From assembly GCA_004026145.2 (NCBI GenBank), contig CP034990.1, positions 12,397,947-12,461,946 on the forward strand: a stretch of DNA of 64,000 bases, in the 5' to 3' direction. The stretch comes from Takifugu bimaculatus (taxonomy: Eukaryota; Chordata; Actinopteri; Tetraodontiformes; Tetraodontidae). Below are positions 9,980 to 22,710 of the stretch, piece after piece. The first letter of the stretch is position 1; the number at the start of each line of letters is the position of its first letter. The position numbers and the translations under genes are program-made. Below the pieces are notes generated by a model. The model had not been told where the DNA came from, searched no databases, and saw only the letters and a list, made by a program, of their open reading frames with translations.

Positions 9980-12035
9980 CTGCACACACAGAATAACATC
10001 AGAAAAATGTCTCAGCGGGCAAAAGTGTTCATAATTTACAAGATGGACTCTGCTTTCTCTCTATTTTCATCAGTTCAGGGGGACTACATGATGAGTCTGC
10101 TGCCCTTTGGTGGAAACACATTCTCTCTCAAGCTCAGGTACATTTCTGTCTAGGTTAATAGAGATCAAGGTTCAAATCTAGGCCCTGAATATAATTATAG
10201 CATCCAGCACACAATGAAAAAGTAAGCAGTACAGATTTGATCTTTCACTGATGTTCTCTTTGAAAGCTGCCAGGAGTATCTTCTTTAAAAGTTCAAAAGC
10301 AAAGACATGGCGCATTACACCCTTAAACCCTGTAGGCATTAATAGTTTCTGTTTATGGTGACAGCCTTATGAGAAGCTCTGACTGCAGATCATTGCTGTG
10401 CCATCTTTAATGTTCCCTCCACAGCTCTACATGTGATCAGATAAAAGTGAAGCACAAAACTGACAGAAGATGAGGATGGAGGTGGATGCGAAGATTAAAG
10501 CCAAATCAGGACGTAAGCATCTTAAATCCCCACTCTCTGTTAGCGTGCTTGTCTGTTTCTTCGACGTGGGTCCTCCTGAAAAACGCAAGCCGGTTCGCTT
10601 CAAAGCCACGGTGGGCGTCAGATAACCGATTACAGAACTGACAAGTGAGGGAAAGAAGCAGAGGGGTAAAAGAAAGAGAGAGTTGTAGAATTTCAAGCAT
10701 TCCTGAGGGGGCTTATCAGCTGGGCGAGAGAAGAGAGAGATGATCAAAACAGCAGGTGGCTCTCCCACGGAGAGAGAGAGAGAGCGAGAGAGAGAGAGAC
10801 TTATAGGCTGAAAGAATAACAGTGGGATGCCGACAAACTCACCAACGCCCACATACGCTCAATGATTCATCCGTCCTTTAGCTCTCTCTCGTCACATGCA
10901 CACACAAAATACCAACTACGCTCTTTCATCTGTTCGGCTACGTAACCAAAGGCTGCAATAGTGCTCACAAACTGAAACAAGGCGACGTGAGAAAACGAGA
11001 GGGAGAGAGCGACAGACGAGGAGAGAGAGATTCTAACAAAGCATCGTGTGTCTGAAGAATCAATGCCAAGGAATGCTGTCCGAGGATGGGCTGTCTTATG
11101 CCTCCGAGGAATGCTTCTACCGTGTCCACATGCTTTCGCAACAATACCGAAATTCTCCCGACCTTATTAGAAGAGTCAGGATTTTTTTTTTATGATTAAA
11201 AATACACAGGATGTGTTTAAAAAAAAATTTCAAACCGCTTTTCTCTGAAACTCTGATGCCAGCTCAACATACAAAAAAACCCAAAACGGTTCACACCTCA
11301 AAAGGGAAGCAGCAATTAAAAAAAGGATGCTTGTGGAAGGAGACGAGAGGCAAAGAGAGAACTAACATGTCCATGATGTTAAAGACCTTGAAGCCATTCC
11401 TATCTCTCTGCAGATAAGCACATCAAAAGGAGAAACCACTGTGTGTGCACGTGGGCACTTGCAGGGGAGAGACAGGAGCGTGACAACCGGGTGGATTCAG
11501 AGAGATTTGTCAGCAACATACATATACCTTCTGATCGAGAGAGTGGAGCGAAACAGGATAGTCTGTTTAACATTGTCGTGCCTTTGCTCTGAGAGTTGTG
11601 TGTCACGAAAAGGTTTGAACATCACATCTGGCAGATGTTTCTGAACCTGCAACACGGCAGCTGTTCCAGAGCTGCAACTCTGGCCTTGATCGACTGGACA
11701 CAATGGTGACTCTAAAAAGTACAGTTTATCATTACTTTCTTAAAGCTTTTTTTTCTTTAAAACATCTGTTTGAACTCGGGAGACCGCAGAAGATTGTTGT
11801 TTTGTTGTTCTAAAAGATGCTGCAGGAGATTATCTGGCTGTCTGTGATCCCTATTCTAGGGAGACACATGGCTTGACATTTCGTTTTTTATTCCACGTCT
11901 CTCAGGAGGTTCAGATCTGTGAGTGAGGGTGATTGTGATTAAGCGACAAACATATTCCTTTGAGATTTGGGGTAAATAAACACCTAGATTCAATAAACCG
12001 TCAGTGTTGTAGGAAGTGTCCGTGTGTGCACTTAC
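9980..12035 (-). other. lrp4: lrp4 intron 6
   Basis: The intron is 2,056 bp. It contains a (GA)-rich tract at 10,769-10,799, within a broader purine-rich stretch (about 10,660-11,030) on the plus strand. No exon was found; the 141-residue minus-strand frame over 10,427-10,852 is low-complexity and unsupported. Confidence 0.86.
10769..10799 (+). repeat. (GA)n microsatellite
   Basis: Imperfect GA repeat with one C interruption, 31 bp, in lrp4 intron 6. On the transcribed strand it is a (TC)n pyrimidine run. Confidence 0.9.
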
Positions 12036-12164
12036 AACAGTCCGACTCATCCGACCAGTCCCCACAATCATCGTCTCCATCGCAGTGGTAGATGTCCAGG
12101 ATGCAGCGGCCATATGCACACTGGAACTCCTCCACACTACAGGTGGCTGCCAGCACATCTGAGG
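12036..12164 (-). CDS. lrp4: lrp4 exon 6: LDLa module 5
   Basis: The exon is 129 nt, phase 1 to phase 1, and encodes residues 186-228. It reads PSDVLAATCSVEEFQC, then AYGRCILDIYHCDGDDDCGD and WSDESDC. It is a complete LDLa unit with Y in place of the usual W before HCDGD. Two in-frame acceptors are possible: TGTGTAG at 12,165 and GCCTCAG nine bases further in. The first is preferred because it gives NCPS at the junction, as in other LRP4 proteins that I recall. Its pyrimidine tract is a (TG)20 microsatellite. The donor is GTAAGT. Confidence 0.94.
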
Positions 12165-12208
<44 letters not shown>

Positions 12209-12737
12209 AATACACTGAAAAGCAGCTGAGCCTGAGATTTTTCTGCTGATTCTGTTAACTAAAAAATGAAATGAAACAAAACTTTATTGAACAATAAAGT
12301 TCCCTGAATTTGAATGTGCTTTATATTCACCATACAATTGACCTTTATTGCTACTGAATTCTTAATGTTAAAGTGTAATGAGATTTTAATCTAGTGTTGC
12401 ACAACGAATCAGATCTGCTTGCGAAGCAGCTGCCACTTCAGAAACTTGCCGTGGAATATTAAATGTATCTTTTACTTTCTTTAATGGGATGGGGTTTAAA
12501 TATTAGCAGTTAGATAGTGAGCATTCAACATTATTATGTGACTCAAGTGAAACAATAATTTTTAATTTAACAGAAGGTAAACAATTACAGACATGTGTTA
12601 TAACTAAAGCTTAAGAAAATGTGACTTTTCTACATTGCTACCTTTTTTTGCTTTCATCTTCTCTGAAACAGGAAGTCTTACCAAATCAAAAACACCTTAT
12701 TTCAAAAGGATACAAACACACATGCGTCATAACTTAC
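12165..12737 (-). other. lrp4: lrp4 intron 5
   Basis: The intron is 573 bp with donor GTAAGT. Its last 42 bases are a TG repeat followed by AG. The rest is AT-rich with nothing recognised. Confidence 0.88.
12167..12206 (+). repeat. (AC)20 microsatellite at the exon 6 acceptor
   Basis: A perfect 40-bp AC repeat. On the transcribed strand it is (TG)20 abutting the AG acceptor of exon 6, so it takes the place of a normal pyrimidine tract. Confidence 0.97.
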
Positions 12738-12854
12738 GGCAGTTTTCCTCATCTGATCCATCCTTACAGTCCGTATCTCCATCGCAGTACCAATGTTCAG
12801 CGATACAGCTGCCGTCTGTGCAGCGGAACTCCTTGTCTGAACATTTACGCATGT
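12738..12854 (-). CDS. lrp4: lrp4 exon 5: LDLa module 4
   Basis: The exon is 117 nt, phase 1 to phase 1, and encodes residues 147-185. It reads MRKCSDKEFRCTDGSCIAEH, then WYCDGDTDCKDGSDEENC. It is a full LDLa unit with all calcium-cage acidic residues. The acceptor is TTCTTGTCAG and the donor is GTAAGT. Only 85 bp of intron separates it from module 3, the shortest intron in the window. Confidence 0.97.
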
Positions 12855-12939
12855 CTGACAAGAAAAACAAAATAGAAAATAATAATTAAAGGCTGAACAA
12901 TCATGCATTTGGATGCTGGGTGCAGATTTGGGTACCCAC

Positions 12940-13053
12940 CGCACTGTTCGTCACTGTTGTCCCCACAGTCATTGTCGCCATCACAGTGCCACAGGCTGCG
13001 AATACAGTAACCGTTTTGACACTGGAACTCGTCTTCCTCACATTCCCTGGGAG
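12940..13053 (-). CDS. lrp4: lrp4 exon 4: LDLa module 3
   Basis: The exon is 114 nt, phase 1 to phase 1, and encodes residues 109-146. It reads PRECEEDEFQCQNGYC, then IRSLWHCDGDNDCGDNSDEQ and a final C. It is a canonical six-cysteine LDLa unit. The junction with exon 3 restores DCPPREC. The acceptor is CATCTCGGCAG and the donor is GTGGGT. Confidence 0.97.
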
Positions 13054-16000
13054 CTGCCGAGATGGAAGGGGAGATTCCAAAGTAACCGAGGTGACAAAGG
13101 GAACGATAGGATCACGTACAGGAATTTCATGAGCTGCAACTGTCCCTGCACTGACATCAAATCGCAACTTTTAATATCAGGCAGATGCCTCCCCCCCTCA
13201 GTAAACACACTAACTCCACAGGTTTGGAGGTGACCATATCCAATTTGATCCTCCCTTTTTAAGTGGTGCATCTGTAAAAGCATCTGCACCCCCTCAACGA
13301 ACACTTTCACAGACACAACAATGATGTCCACTCCCAACATCTGAATATAACATCATGCCCATAACATCTCCGATTACGGACATGACAACCCCCCACCCAG
13401 AACAGAACTACAGATTTGTCAGTTTCACATTTCTGAACCTGAGATTAGCACAAAGGTCAAAGCAATTTCAAGTATTTTTCCTCATCCTAATCGTTCCTCT
13501 CCATGACTCAGACACATGATAACTTAAATCAGAGCTGGCTCAGAATGTGAGGGCAATCAAAAAAGGAAATTAGCCAAGCTCTATTTGCATATTCCTGGCA
13601 ATATTAAAATAAAAAATAAAAAAAACAGTTTCCACACTCAAGTCTGCTTTCAATTGACAAATCACTGATTGAGCACTATGACAACAGCACAAACCCTGAA
13701 GTAATGGTCAATACAAATGGTACAAATGGTCAATAATGCAAACCCTGCCAATAATGTGCCAATTATGTAATAAGTTATTACATCATCGTTTTGCTTACAT
13801 TTTAAATCGCAAAAATCTTTTTACTCGAAGATTTGATTTGAGGACTGCTGTCAGTTACACTGAACTCCATCAGCTTGTTCTGTCCCAATTAAAAATGCCT
13901 GCAGCTGTGTGTTAGGGAATTGTTTCACCAGGCAGTTAACCTTGAGACGGGATAAAAGACACGTGCATCATTCATCCCAACAGTGCTGACTGTGCAAAGT
14001 TCCACACAACAAACTTTTAGCACTGACATTGAAAATGTTTCACAACCAAAATTTTTCCTGTATCCAGACTACTTGACGTGCCTTTACTCTAATCACGTCA
14101 CTTCATACAAATGATTAGAACAATTATCAAAATGTTGCCTTCTACTGTCAGCACCAGAGCCAACAGTGGAGTCTGAGACACACTTTCCTGGGGCCAAGTA
14201 AACAGGTTGGTCAAGGAACAGGAATGATGGATTGCCCTTGGCAGGAGGTAATCTATAATTTATCAGTGCGGTGTGAGTGGTAGGCAGCCAAGCCAAACAG
14301 AGGAAGACAAAAAAAAAACAGAAACAGAAGGATGTCCAGAGAATAGATGAGATACACGAGATACTGAGCCTTCCCCGAGATTGCTGGGTAGATTTTCATC
14401 ATTACAACAACAGTCTTCATCCGTGGTACAAGTGTCCATCATATGCAGTTCAAGGGAGAGTTGGGTTTTAATCAGAGTAAAATAATTAAATGGAAAAATG
14501 AAATATATTGTTACAAATGAAGTTTCAACCCAAATAAAAGTGTAATTTAATTACTGACAAATATGTGGATTATTTTGATCTATTATTGCAAGTAACAATA
14601 ATTGAGCCCCCCCCCCCCACTCCCATCAACAGCGTAAACACCAAAAGGTCGCAGGTCAACAAGCCCTCAAGATGCTCATCACTCACACAACCACCAAACA
14701 TCAGGGGTCAAAGGTCGTGCAGTCATTACCACCCTCCCCGCATGTGTTTGCACACAGTCCAAACGGTTTTGTCGGTGAAATCTTATTTTTACTCTCCGGA
14801 ATTCACAGTGAATGTTTGTGAAAACACGCATGAGGGTGAGTCACACCTCAGACGTTACCAGCCTAGTGTAGACGATCCACTCCTACTCTTTAAATAATGA
14901 AGTAAAACCATCACAAGGATGAACATACAGTCATAGTGTGAGGAAAAAGACAAATCCTGGTGGAAAAAATGAGTAGAAAGACAGAAACATAAAATAATAA
15001 GTAGCTTGGGGAACAAGGGATGGAGGGAATTTACTGAGCACAAGAATGAAAAAGTTATAGGTGGCTGGCAGCAGAAAGAGCCCCATCAGGAGGTGATTCA
15101 ACGTCTGGTTGTTGGCAGTATGTGGGTCAAGACGGGGGGGGGGAACATCCGATGACTAACAGATAAGAAAAAGTATAAATGACTCTTGCCATTTTTCTTT
15201 TAATTTAGTTTTGCACTTCCATTATTACACTTTTTATACACCCATTAATCTATTGCCTAGTTTTACTGTGAAGAATAGTTGTGTCAGGCTAATGTCTAAG
15301 GATGCATGTGGGTCAGAGCTGGCGTCAGTCGCAGCCTCCCAAATCACGCTGAGTAAACACCTCGAGTGTAAGTGGCTGGCGTTCGCTGCCAACACCTCCC
15401 TAAAACATGCAAAACCCATTTTCACCTCAACAAATGAGAGGAGGCTTGAAACATAACCCCAACCTAAATCTGTCCATAAATTCTCTGCAGAGATTTAGGA
15501 TTAAAGGTCAGCATGCAAACAATGAGTAAACAGGATTACAAAACTGACCACATGAGTAGGCTGGATAGTTGAAATTACTCTTGGGTGATGTCTAATAGCG
15601 ATATAATTTTGTTTACAAATATGTCGAAAAAGAAGTTAGAATAAGAATGTAAAACACTAAAAATGATTATTTGTTTTACCAAAGCATAATTTAATATTAA
15701 TACATATCAGAAGGGTTACATTGTCCATATTTTAATATGTGATAAACTATGAAATATGGCTGCAGATGTTTGAAGATAAAACAAACTAAACACTCTATCT
15801 ATCAGACAGCATTGCTCCGGTACACTGACAATCCAATGTTCCCAGCTAGAACGTGACCTTTATTTCACCTTTAATTATCCTTAACAAACAACTGGGTTAG
15901 TTTTATGTGGGTGTATACGCATATACACACAGTTACATGAATCAAAAAAAAGAGCAGGACGATCTGAGCAAATGTCAAAGGGTGCTGACCATGGCAGTGT

Positions 16001-16105
16001 TGACCTCTTAGCACTGCATCGCATCTGTCCGCATTAATAAGTCATGCCGATCAGGCAGGATGATGGCGGGTTTGTTGCTGACTAGTGAAAAAGAGGAACA
16101 CTCAC
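13054..16105 (-). other. lrp4: lrp4 intron 3
   Basis: The intron is 3,052 bp with donor GTGAGT and acceptor TCTCGGCAG. It is AT-rich, with short homopolymer runs (C run near 14,607; G run near 15,135). No exon or mobile element was recognised. Confidence 0.86.
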
Positions 16106-16222
16106 GACAGTCCTGTTCATCCGAGTCGTCCTCGCAGTCGTTGTCGCCATCACAAAGCCAGGAGCGCCGGATGCATTTGCCGTTGTCGCAGTGGAAGTCC
16201 ACCGGCGAGCAGGTCGGGAGCA
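16106..16222 (-). CDS. lrp4: lrp4 exon 3: LDLa module 2
   Basis: The exon is 117 nt, phase 1 to phase 1, and encodes residues 70-108. It reads LPTCSPVDFHCDNGKC, then IRRSWLCDGDNDCEDDSDEQ and DC. It is a complete LDLa module. The split codon with exon 2 gives methionine, so the link reads DGCMLPTC as in LRP4. The acceptor is TATCCTGCAG and the donor is GTGAGT. Confidence 0.97.
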
Positions 16223-17710
16223 CTGCAGGATAAAACAGCACGCGGCAGGTCAGCAAGGACAAACAAACAAGCAAATAAACTTCAGATCAGATAGGAGAAA
16301 GTCCCTTGGCATTTTAAAGCTCCTCTCTTAGCCTTCTCACCAAGGTTTAGGTCTCGTGTTTGTGGTTCTGCACTTACAGGCTCTTTTTTTGACACACTAG
16401 GTTACTGTTTGGTACCACATGAGTATTTGTAGGCAGCACAAGACCCTTTCATCCTTTCATGCCCAATGATAGTCATATTTAAAACAACTGCTGCATACTT
16501 TAATGTTAATGAATGTAAGAAGTTTTTGGGATGCTTCTCCTCCCATCTGTTTTAGGAGTTATAAACGTTAGGCTAAAGTTGAATAATGCATTTGTCGTAC
16601 AAAACAGACACCGAAGCAAAACAAGTCTCCCTCCTATAGTAACGACCAGAGGATGGGGGTTCAGTCTGTCTGGTTCCAGTTTATCCAGAGTACGAGCCTG
16701 ATCTGGACACATGAAGCCCCTATTCGGCCACCTTTTTGCCCTCGAAAACAGAGTGCAAGGCTGAGCACAGCACATTCCTCCTTAACTTCATATCCCCTCT
16801 AAGTGCAGCTACTTGCTATCCAAGCAGACGCTGAATAACTGACCTTTTGTCATTTGCAGACAGAGCCAATTTAATTACAGACCACAGAGAGATGAAGGGA
16901 GCAGGAATACGAGGTAAGAGGAGGGTGAGACAGGACAGGACAGGACTGGGAGATTCCACTTCTCAAGAGTTGACTCCAGCTCGCCTGTCAATAGCTGATA
17001 TGAAATATTGACCAAGCAGCCCAGACTTTATGAAAAATGCATGACGTCACGCAACGAGTTAACCGGCGAGGCAGATGGAGGAAGGAGACACGGCTTACTG
17101 GGTGATTGAAGTGTGTGTGTGTGAATGGGGTGTGGTTGGACTCTCCAGAGGAAAGTAAAGCCCCACTGACCCACATACCCCTGCATATTACATTATTCAG
17201 AGAGCAACAGAGAGATGGAGACAGAGATATAAGCAAATGAGAACCCTTGCTTTTAAAATCACTTTCTTTGTCATCCTTTACCCTCTGATGACCTCTCCTA
17301 CTGTTTAGATTACACAGCCATAGGTTGCCATGACTCAACTGGGCAGCAGAAGGGGCCTTCCCCAGTGGTGCATTCAAAGCCTTGACAAGAAGATGTAACT
17401 TGACAGGAAGCATCGTTTACGCAGATTTATTCATATAGTCGGTCCTGACAGAGGCACACCATCTGAGGCAGCTTAATCCATTTTGGATGTATGCAGGTGT
17501 CTGTAGATTTATGGCCTCAGCCAAAAATATGGGGAAAGGCTTATTTTAATAAATAACTCAGCTTATCTGAAGAGAGAGAGCTTTAGGTTAACACGGACAG
17601 AGGGATGAGACAGCAACTCTGCACAGGCTAATCCAAAACACAGAGAGCAGTTTAGCTGCACAAACTGGCAGAGATGTAGAGTGTATGCAAATAACTTTCT
17701 GTCAGACACG

Positions 17711-17713
<3 letters not shown>

Positions 17714-17761
<48 letters not shown>
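17714..17761 (+). repeat. (AC)24 microsatellite
   Basis: A perfect 48-bp AC repeat in lrp4 intron 2, long enough to be highly polymorphic. Confidence 0.97.
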
Positions 17762-17764
<3 letters not shown>

Positions 17765-18265
17765 CACACAGAGCCGGGGAGGCCTGGATGGTATCAGGTG
17801 GATCAGCGAGTGGCATGCTGGGAGGGTTGATGAAGTCTCCCACTGCTTTGATCTCTTATCACACAGATTCTGTTCAGATCAGCTCAGCTATTCTCACTAG
17901 TGCTGCATTCCTCAGAGGCTGAAACACAAACACGCACCTTCCTCACAACTCCGTCTTGCACCACAAAACGCGACTCGGTAATCAAACTGAGAACATAGTG
18001 AAGATGCAGATATTGAAGCGTAGATGTTATCAAAGGTGCTTTCATGCTCTAAGAGCGTCTGATGGTAAATGCCCAATGTTCTGGACCACCTCCTGCTGTG
18101 GTTCCCTTCCATCATTTTTCCAGCAGTGTTGAGATAAAAATGCAATTATCAAAGTTTCATGAAATTCTCCCACATCCAGAAGGATCCACACACACACACA
18201 CATACATGCATCCTGGCCAGGACTTTTCTCATCTAGGAACTAGAATTGGCATTTGTGGGGCAGCA

Positions 18266-18338
18266 GTGTGTGTGCGCACACACACACACACACACCCACC
18301 CACACACACACCCCCCCCCCCACACACACACACACACC
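18266..18338 (+). repeat. compound (TG)n-(CA)n-(C)n-(CA)n repeat
   Basis: A short TG run meets a CA run through a GCGC centre. A C homopolymer of about ten and a second CA run follow. The TG-to-CA turn is a potential cruciform or Z-forming spot. Confidence 0.9.
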
Positions 18339-21300
18339 AAAAGAGACAGTTTCTACGCACGCTAAACTTTGACAGTTATTTTAGCTTCATCTGTTGAAAC
18401 GTCTCAGCCGCAACTGTCAAAGTTAATTAAAGCATAAATACAAAAATATTTTTACGACAGGGCCAGTTATCAAGATGACAGAAGAAGCTGTTATTTTTGG
18501 AGAAAAATAAACGAACATTCTTGAGTAATACGTCGTCAGAAGACTTTCTTGACTGCAAAATTAATTTGGTTGATTTATAGTCAACCATCAAAAGTGTTCC
18601 AGGTTATTTTAAGAGTAAGCTCATTTGTTTCCTGCTGTAACAGGGTGTTGCTCACTGCTCAAATGAGTAATGTGTGCGTTAAATGTACAGAAAGCTGTGA
18701 GACCGAGGACCTTTTGACTCGCATTTCTTTCGCATTTTGTTTCGACAACCGTGTCACCTCTGCAGAAACTCGGTGGTCATTCGGTCATGACGCAGACTGA
18801 AACTTTTTCATTAAGCAAGATGCTACAAACGACTTATTTCAATGTAATTATTTAAAATGTTTTATGAAACATGGGTAATCTTGCAAGGACATCGGAAATA
18901 GATCTTCCCAAATGAGTATTCGGGGAGGAGTGTGCACTGAAGATCACTAATTGGACCAAGTGCAGCGATCTATCTAAGTGGTTTCTGTACGTACTACAGT
19001 AAATTTTCAATAAGAGCCATATAGAGAGAAGAATCCTGCCAAGTCTTAAATATTGAGACACTGAATATGTCTGCATGTGTGTGTGTGTGTGTCAAGGATG
19101 CTCACTACCGAGTGTGCACGGACACGTGTTGAAGAAGATGCATGTGTGCCTTTAAGTGGCCTTGAGCAGCACAGTTAATGGGCTCTGTAATACTACAGAG
19201 CAGCTGAATCAAGTGGCTCTAATGGGACCAATATATCCAGCTAAACATGGCTTATCACACCAGCTCAATGGATTGGAGGATGGATAGATGAAAGAAGGAG
19301 TAATGCAGTAACAAAAAAGCAGCTATGGTCTCCAGAGGGCTGTACAGGAATCTGCAATTCTAATGAGAGGATTTCATTTCAATAAAGGTTTTTTTTTCCT
19401 TTCAGGCCAAAACAGGTCAGCTGACCTCCAGATTACCGTCGTCTCTCATGAAATTCACAGTTGTAGATCTGTATCTGACTTTATTTGATGTAAAGTAGCT
19501 GGACTGCAGCCACCTACTGCAAATTTTCTACATTTCTCCCCAGGCAAATAAGTGTGGATACAAAAACGTATTCCTTAAAAAAGAATACAAGAAGATGTAA
19601 TCCATCTCCGACTCCTTTCTGCCAAGAGTGCCTAGTTTTCTTCTTTTTTTCTATGAATGTTATATGGACATATAATGTCAAACTGAAAAATCTTCCCATC
19701 TTACAGTGAGCAATTATCCACTAAAAAGGCAGAATGCACCCATTGTTGTTCCTCTGAGGCTTTTTAAAGCACGAGCAACAGAAAATAAGAGACATTTAGC
19801 ATGTGAGGGACGGTATCAGATAAGGCAAATTTTGGAGGGGATCAACAGACGTCCACGTCTTTTCCTCTCCTGTCAGATGTTGGTCTGTTCCTCGGCAGCT
19901 CTGTTCAGCGGCTATCAGATGTTCTAATCTGCCGGAGTAGAGTTACCAGCACAGTTATTTTGGCACCACGTCTTGCTGTGGCATTCTCATTCACTCCTTT
20001 TCATAAACAGACCTCCTACCTCAGCCACACAAAGCTTCACCATAAAACTTCAGAGAGCCTCCCTGACTGGGCCTTCATAACATCCTGCTAATATAACAGC
20101 TATGCTAAAGAGAAAAACATGGCAGATTAGAAATGTCACGGACAGTTTTTTCTATAATTACCTTTAGAGTTGCAGGTAGAAATGTTCCAAGCACAGTCGT
20201 CAACTACCCGTACTGAAGGATGAATATATAAATGCAGCAGCACGCTGACGTCTAAAAATAACACCAATCCTTCAGATTACATAACTGGAACTACAGAGAG
20301 GCACCAAGGTGAATGATTTAGGAAGCAATACATTTCCCTTCGCTGCGGGTGCTTATATAGGTTGCTGGGATGTTTAGTGCACAACTTTTTACACTGTGCA
20401 CTCTGAGTATTATAGCAGAAAACTCAGAGTTTTGATATAACATAAAAGAAACACAGTATTTCATGCATGACCTCTGAAGAAACGTGGCAAAATGAAAAGA
20501 AACTTAATATTGGATTTTTTTTTTAATGATTGCAGGTGTTTTTTGTACCAATAAGTAAATGACCTAAAGCTTGTAAATATAATTTTCTCTTCATCTCTGG
20601 GGCACATAACCTGTGACATGTGAGACAGCAAAGTATTTAGAGGTTGAACAGTTCAGGCCAGGTGAAGCGAGCACAAACAAGTGCATGGGAGACAAACACA
20701 GCTGTGGTTGCGTGTCTGGTTTTCTAATAAAGCCTTTGGTTTGCTCAAACATCGGAAATATCACGACATCACCTGTAAATGACGTGAGTAAAAGTCATAT
20801 ACGTCAAAAAATCTCACTCAACGAGAAGCCGTGAAAGCAGATAACGCATGTCAACACCAAACAAGCTGGATGATTGAATAACATCAACAGAAAATCAACT
20901 GAAAGTCTGCTTCTCGTGCCAGTGTCATTCCCCGTCAGCAAGAAAACGTTAATTATTTATCTCATATCAACCATGATGACAAGTGGAGACCACAAGTGTT
21001 CTGAGCCGATGGTGATGTCTAAAACCTGTTTTGTCTGGCTGTCATGAAAACAGCTATAGGATAAAGGAGATGAGTGCTGTAATAAAAGGTGTAATAAAAG
21101 AATATTTGATATGATATATTATTTAAATGTATGCATGCTGGTAATTGTTAAAAGGCTCCACATGTATTTGATAGCTTGATCCATCACCTCTGTTGTGTTT
21201 AATTACGTATTTAAAGCCTACTCAAACAAGCTCATACACGATTGACAGAGATGAAGCCGTGCTTTTTGTCTCTCCTCACATTTCTGTCTACCCTCAACCA

Positions 21301-21790
21301 GCCTCTAATCGTCTCTTCTGTCTGAACAAGTATGTGTTCACCTCATTTACTGAACAAGGAGTAAATATTTAGGGAGGAGGTGGAGGAGAGGACGGAGTGA
21401 GCATTGGGCGGCTAAAGAAAGGGGGGGATTATGCTAATGTATCTAAATAGCTAACATGGTACCCTGAGAAAGAAGCAGAGGAATGAAAGGCAGAGAGGCC
21501 TCAGAAAGAGAGGACGACACAGCGGAGGAACTAATTCAGACACATGGCGAGAAAAGAAATGAGAAAATCTCAGGTAGAAAGAAGTGTGTTTGGTCTCCCG
21601 TGGCCAGAGGGCAGACAAAAGGAGGCAAAGATGAAGGGATTGACAGAAAATTGACACATAGGGAAAACCCGGAATGGGGCCCTAATCTTCTCCACTCCAG
21701 CTTTTGGATGGGCCGAGCACCCATGGTGACAGCTCTTCTCTGATTGGCTCAATTCACACAGAGCTGTGAGCTAAAGTGTTTTATATATAT

Positions 21791-21792
<2 letters not shown>

Positions 21793-21824
<32 letters not shown>

Positions 21825-21845
21825 ACGCGCGCGCACGCGCGTGCG
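21793..21845 (+). repeat. (GT)n(GC)n alternating purine-pyrimidine tract
   Basis: 53 bp of unbroken purine-pyrimidine alternation: GT repeats followed by GC/AC steps. An ATATATATA run lies just upstream. This is the classic composition for left-handed (Z) DNA. Confidence 0.93.
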
Positions 21846-22614
21846 AATGCGTGTGCTCGTTGTCCGTTTTGTGTTTTTGATACCTAGAGCAAATGCACAA
21901 GCACTCTTCTTTATTTATTCTATCCAGGCAGCTGTAATTTCATTCTTTGGTTGAAGGTCAAGAAGAAATCTCTGAAGCCTGTCAGAGATACATCTCAATC
22001 TTCAAAGAGCTAAATAGACTAAAGGAGAAAGTATACAAGTTCAAACCTTTTGGACTATTACCTTTTTTGGGTTTAAATCTAATATGAGAAACATGAAGAA
22101 AACCACAGCGGCCATAATCAATAATAAAGAGACCACTGCAGCATGCTTTCAGTGGGGTTAGTACCTGGAGATGGTGTTTAACTCACGATGAGTTACCGGT
22201 ACAAAAAAAATAAAAGAATTTATTATATCCTGGCGAACCACTGCAGCTTCAATGGTTTTGCGACTAAAAAAACCATTGGGGCAATTCACTGGCGAGTCAC
22301 CCGACAGCGAAGAAGATCCTACCGTTGCAGTCTGAAGAATGGAAAGTTTAAATCTCTGTTGTGTAAGATTACTAGGCTGACATATATATAAAGTTCTACT
22401 GAGAAATTGTCTAACAAAAAAAACAAAAAAAACAGTTGAAACACATCAGCTTGAGGTTCTATATGTGTGTACTTGTGTGTGCATGTGTGTGTGTTTTGGC
22501 TTATAGCACACACCTGTGTTTCAATCCTCACACACTGGTGTTAGCCAACAGTGGAGGAAACCAACACTCACACAGTGTTCTCAATCACACACAACAGAGA
22601 TTTTCTCCATTTCA

Positions 22615-22640
22615 TCTCTCTCTCTCTCTCTCTGCCTCAC

Positions 22641-22706
<66 letters not shown>
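22615..22706 (+). repeat. compound (TC)n(AC)n microsatellite
   Basis: (TC) run at 22,615-22,633, a short break, (TC) at 22,641-22,662, then (CA) to 22,706. It lies in intron 2. Confidence 0.95.

Positions 22707-22710
<4 letters not shown>

Noticed and set aside
10427..10852. 141-codon minus-strand frame in intron 6
   Set aside because: Much of it is translated GA/TC repeat (runs of S, L and R).
16988..17413. 141-codon minus-strand frame in intron 2
   Set aside because: No domain, no splice sites in frame with lrp4, and short hydrophobic-polar mix typical of random translation.
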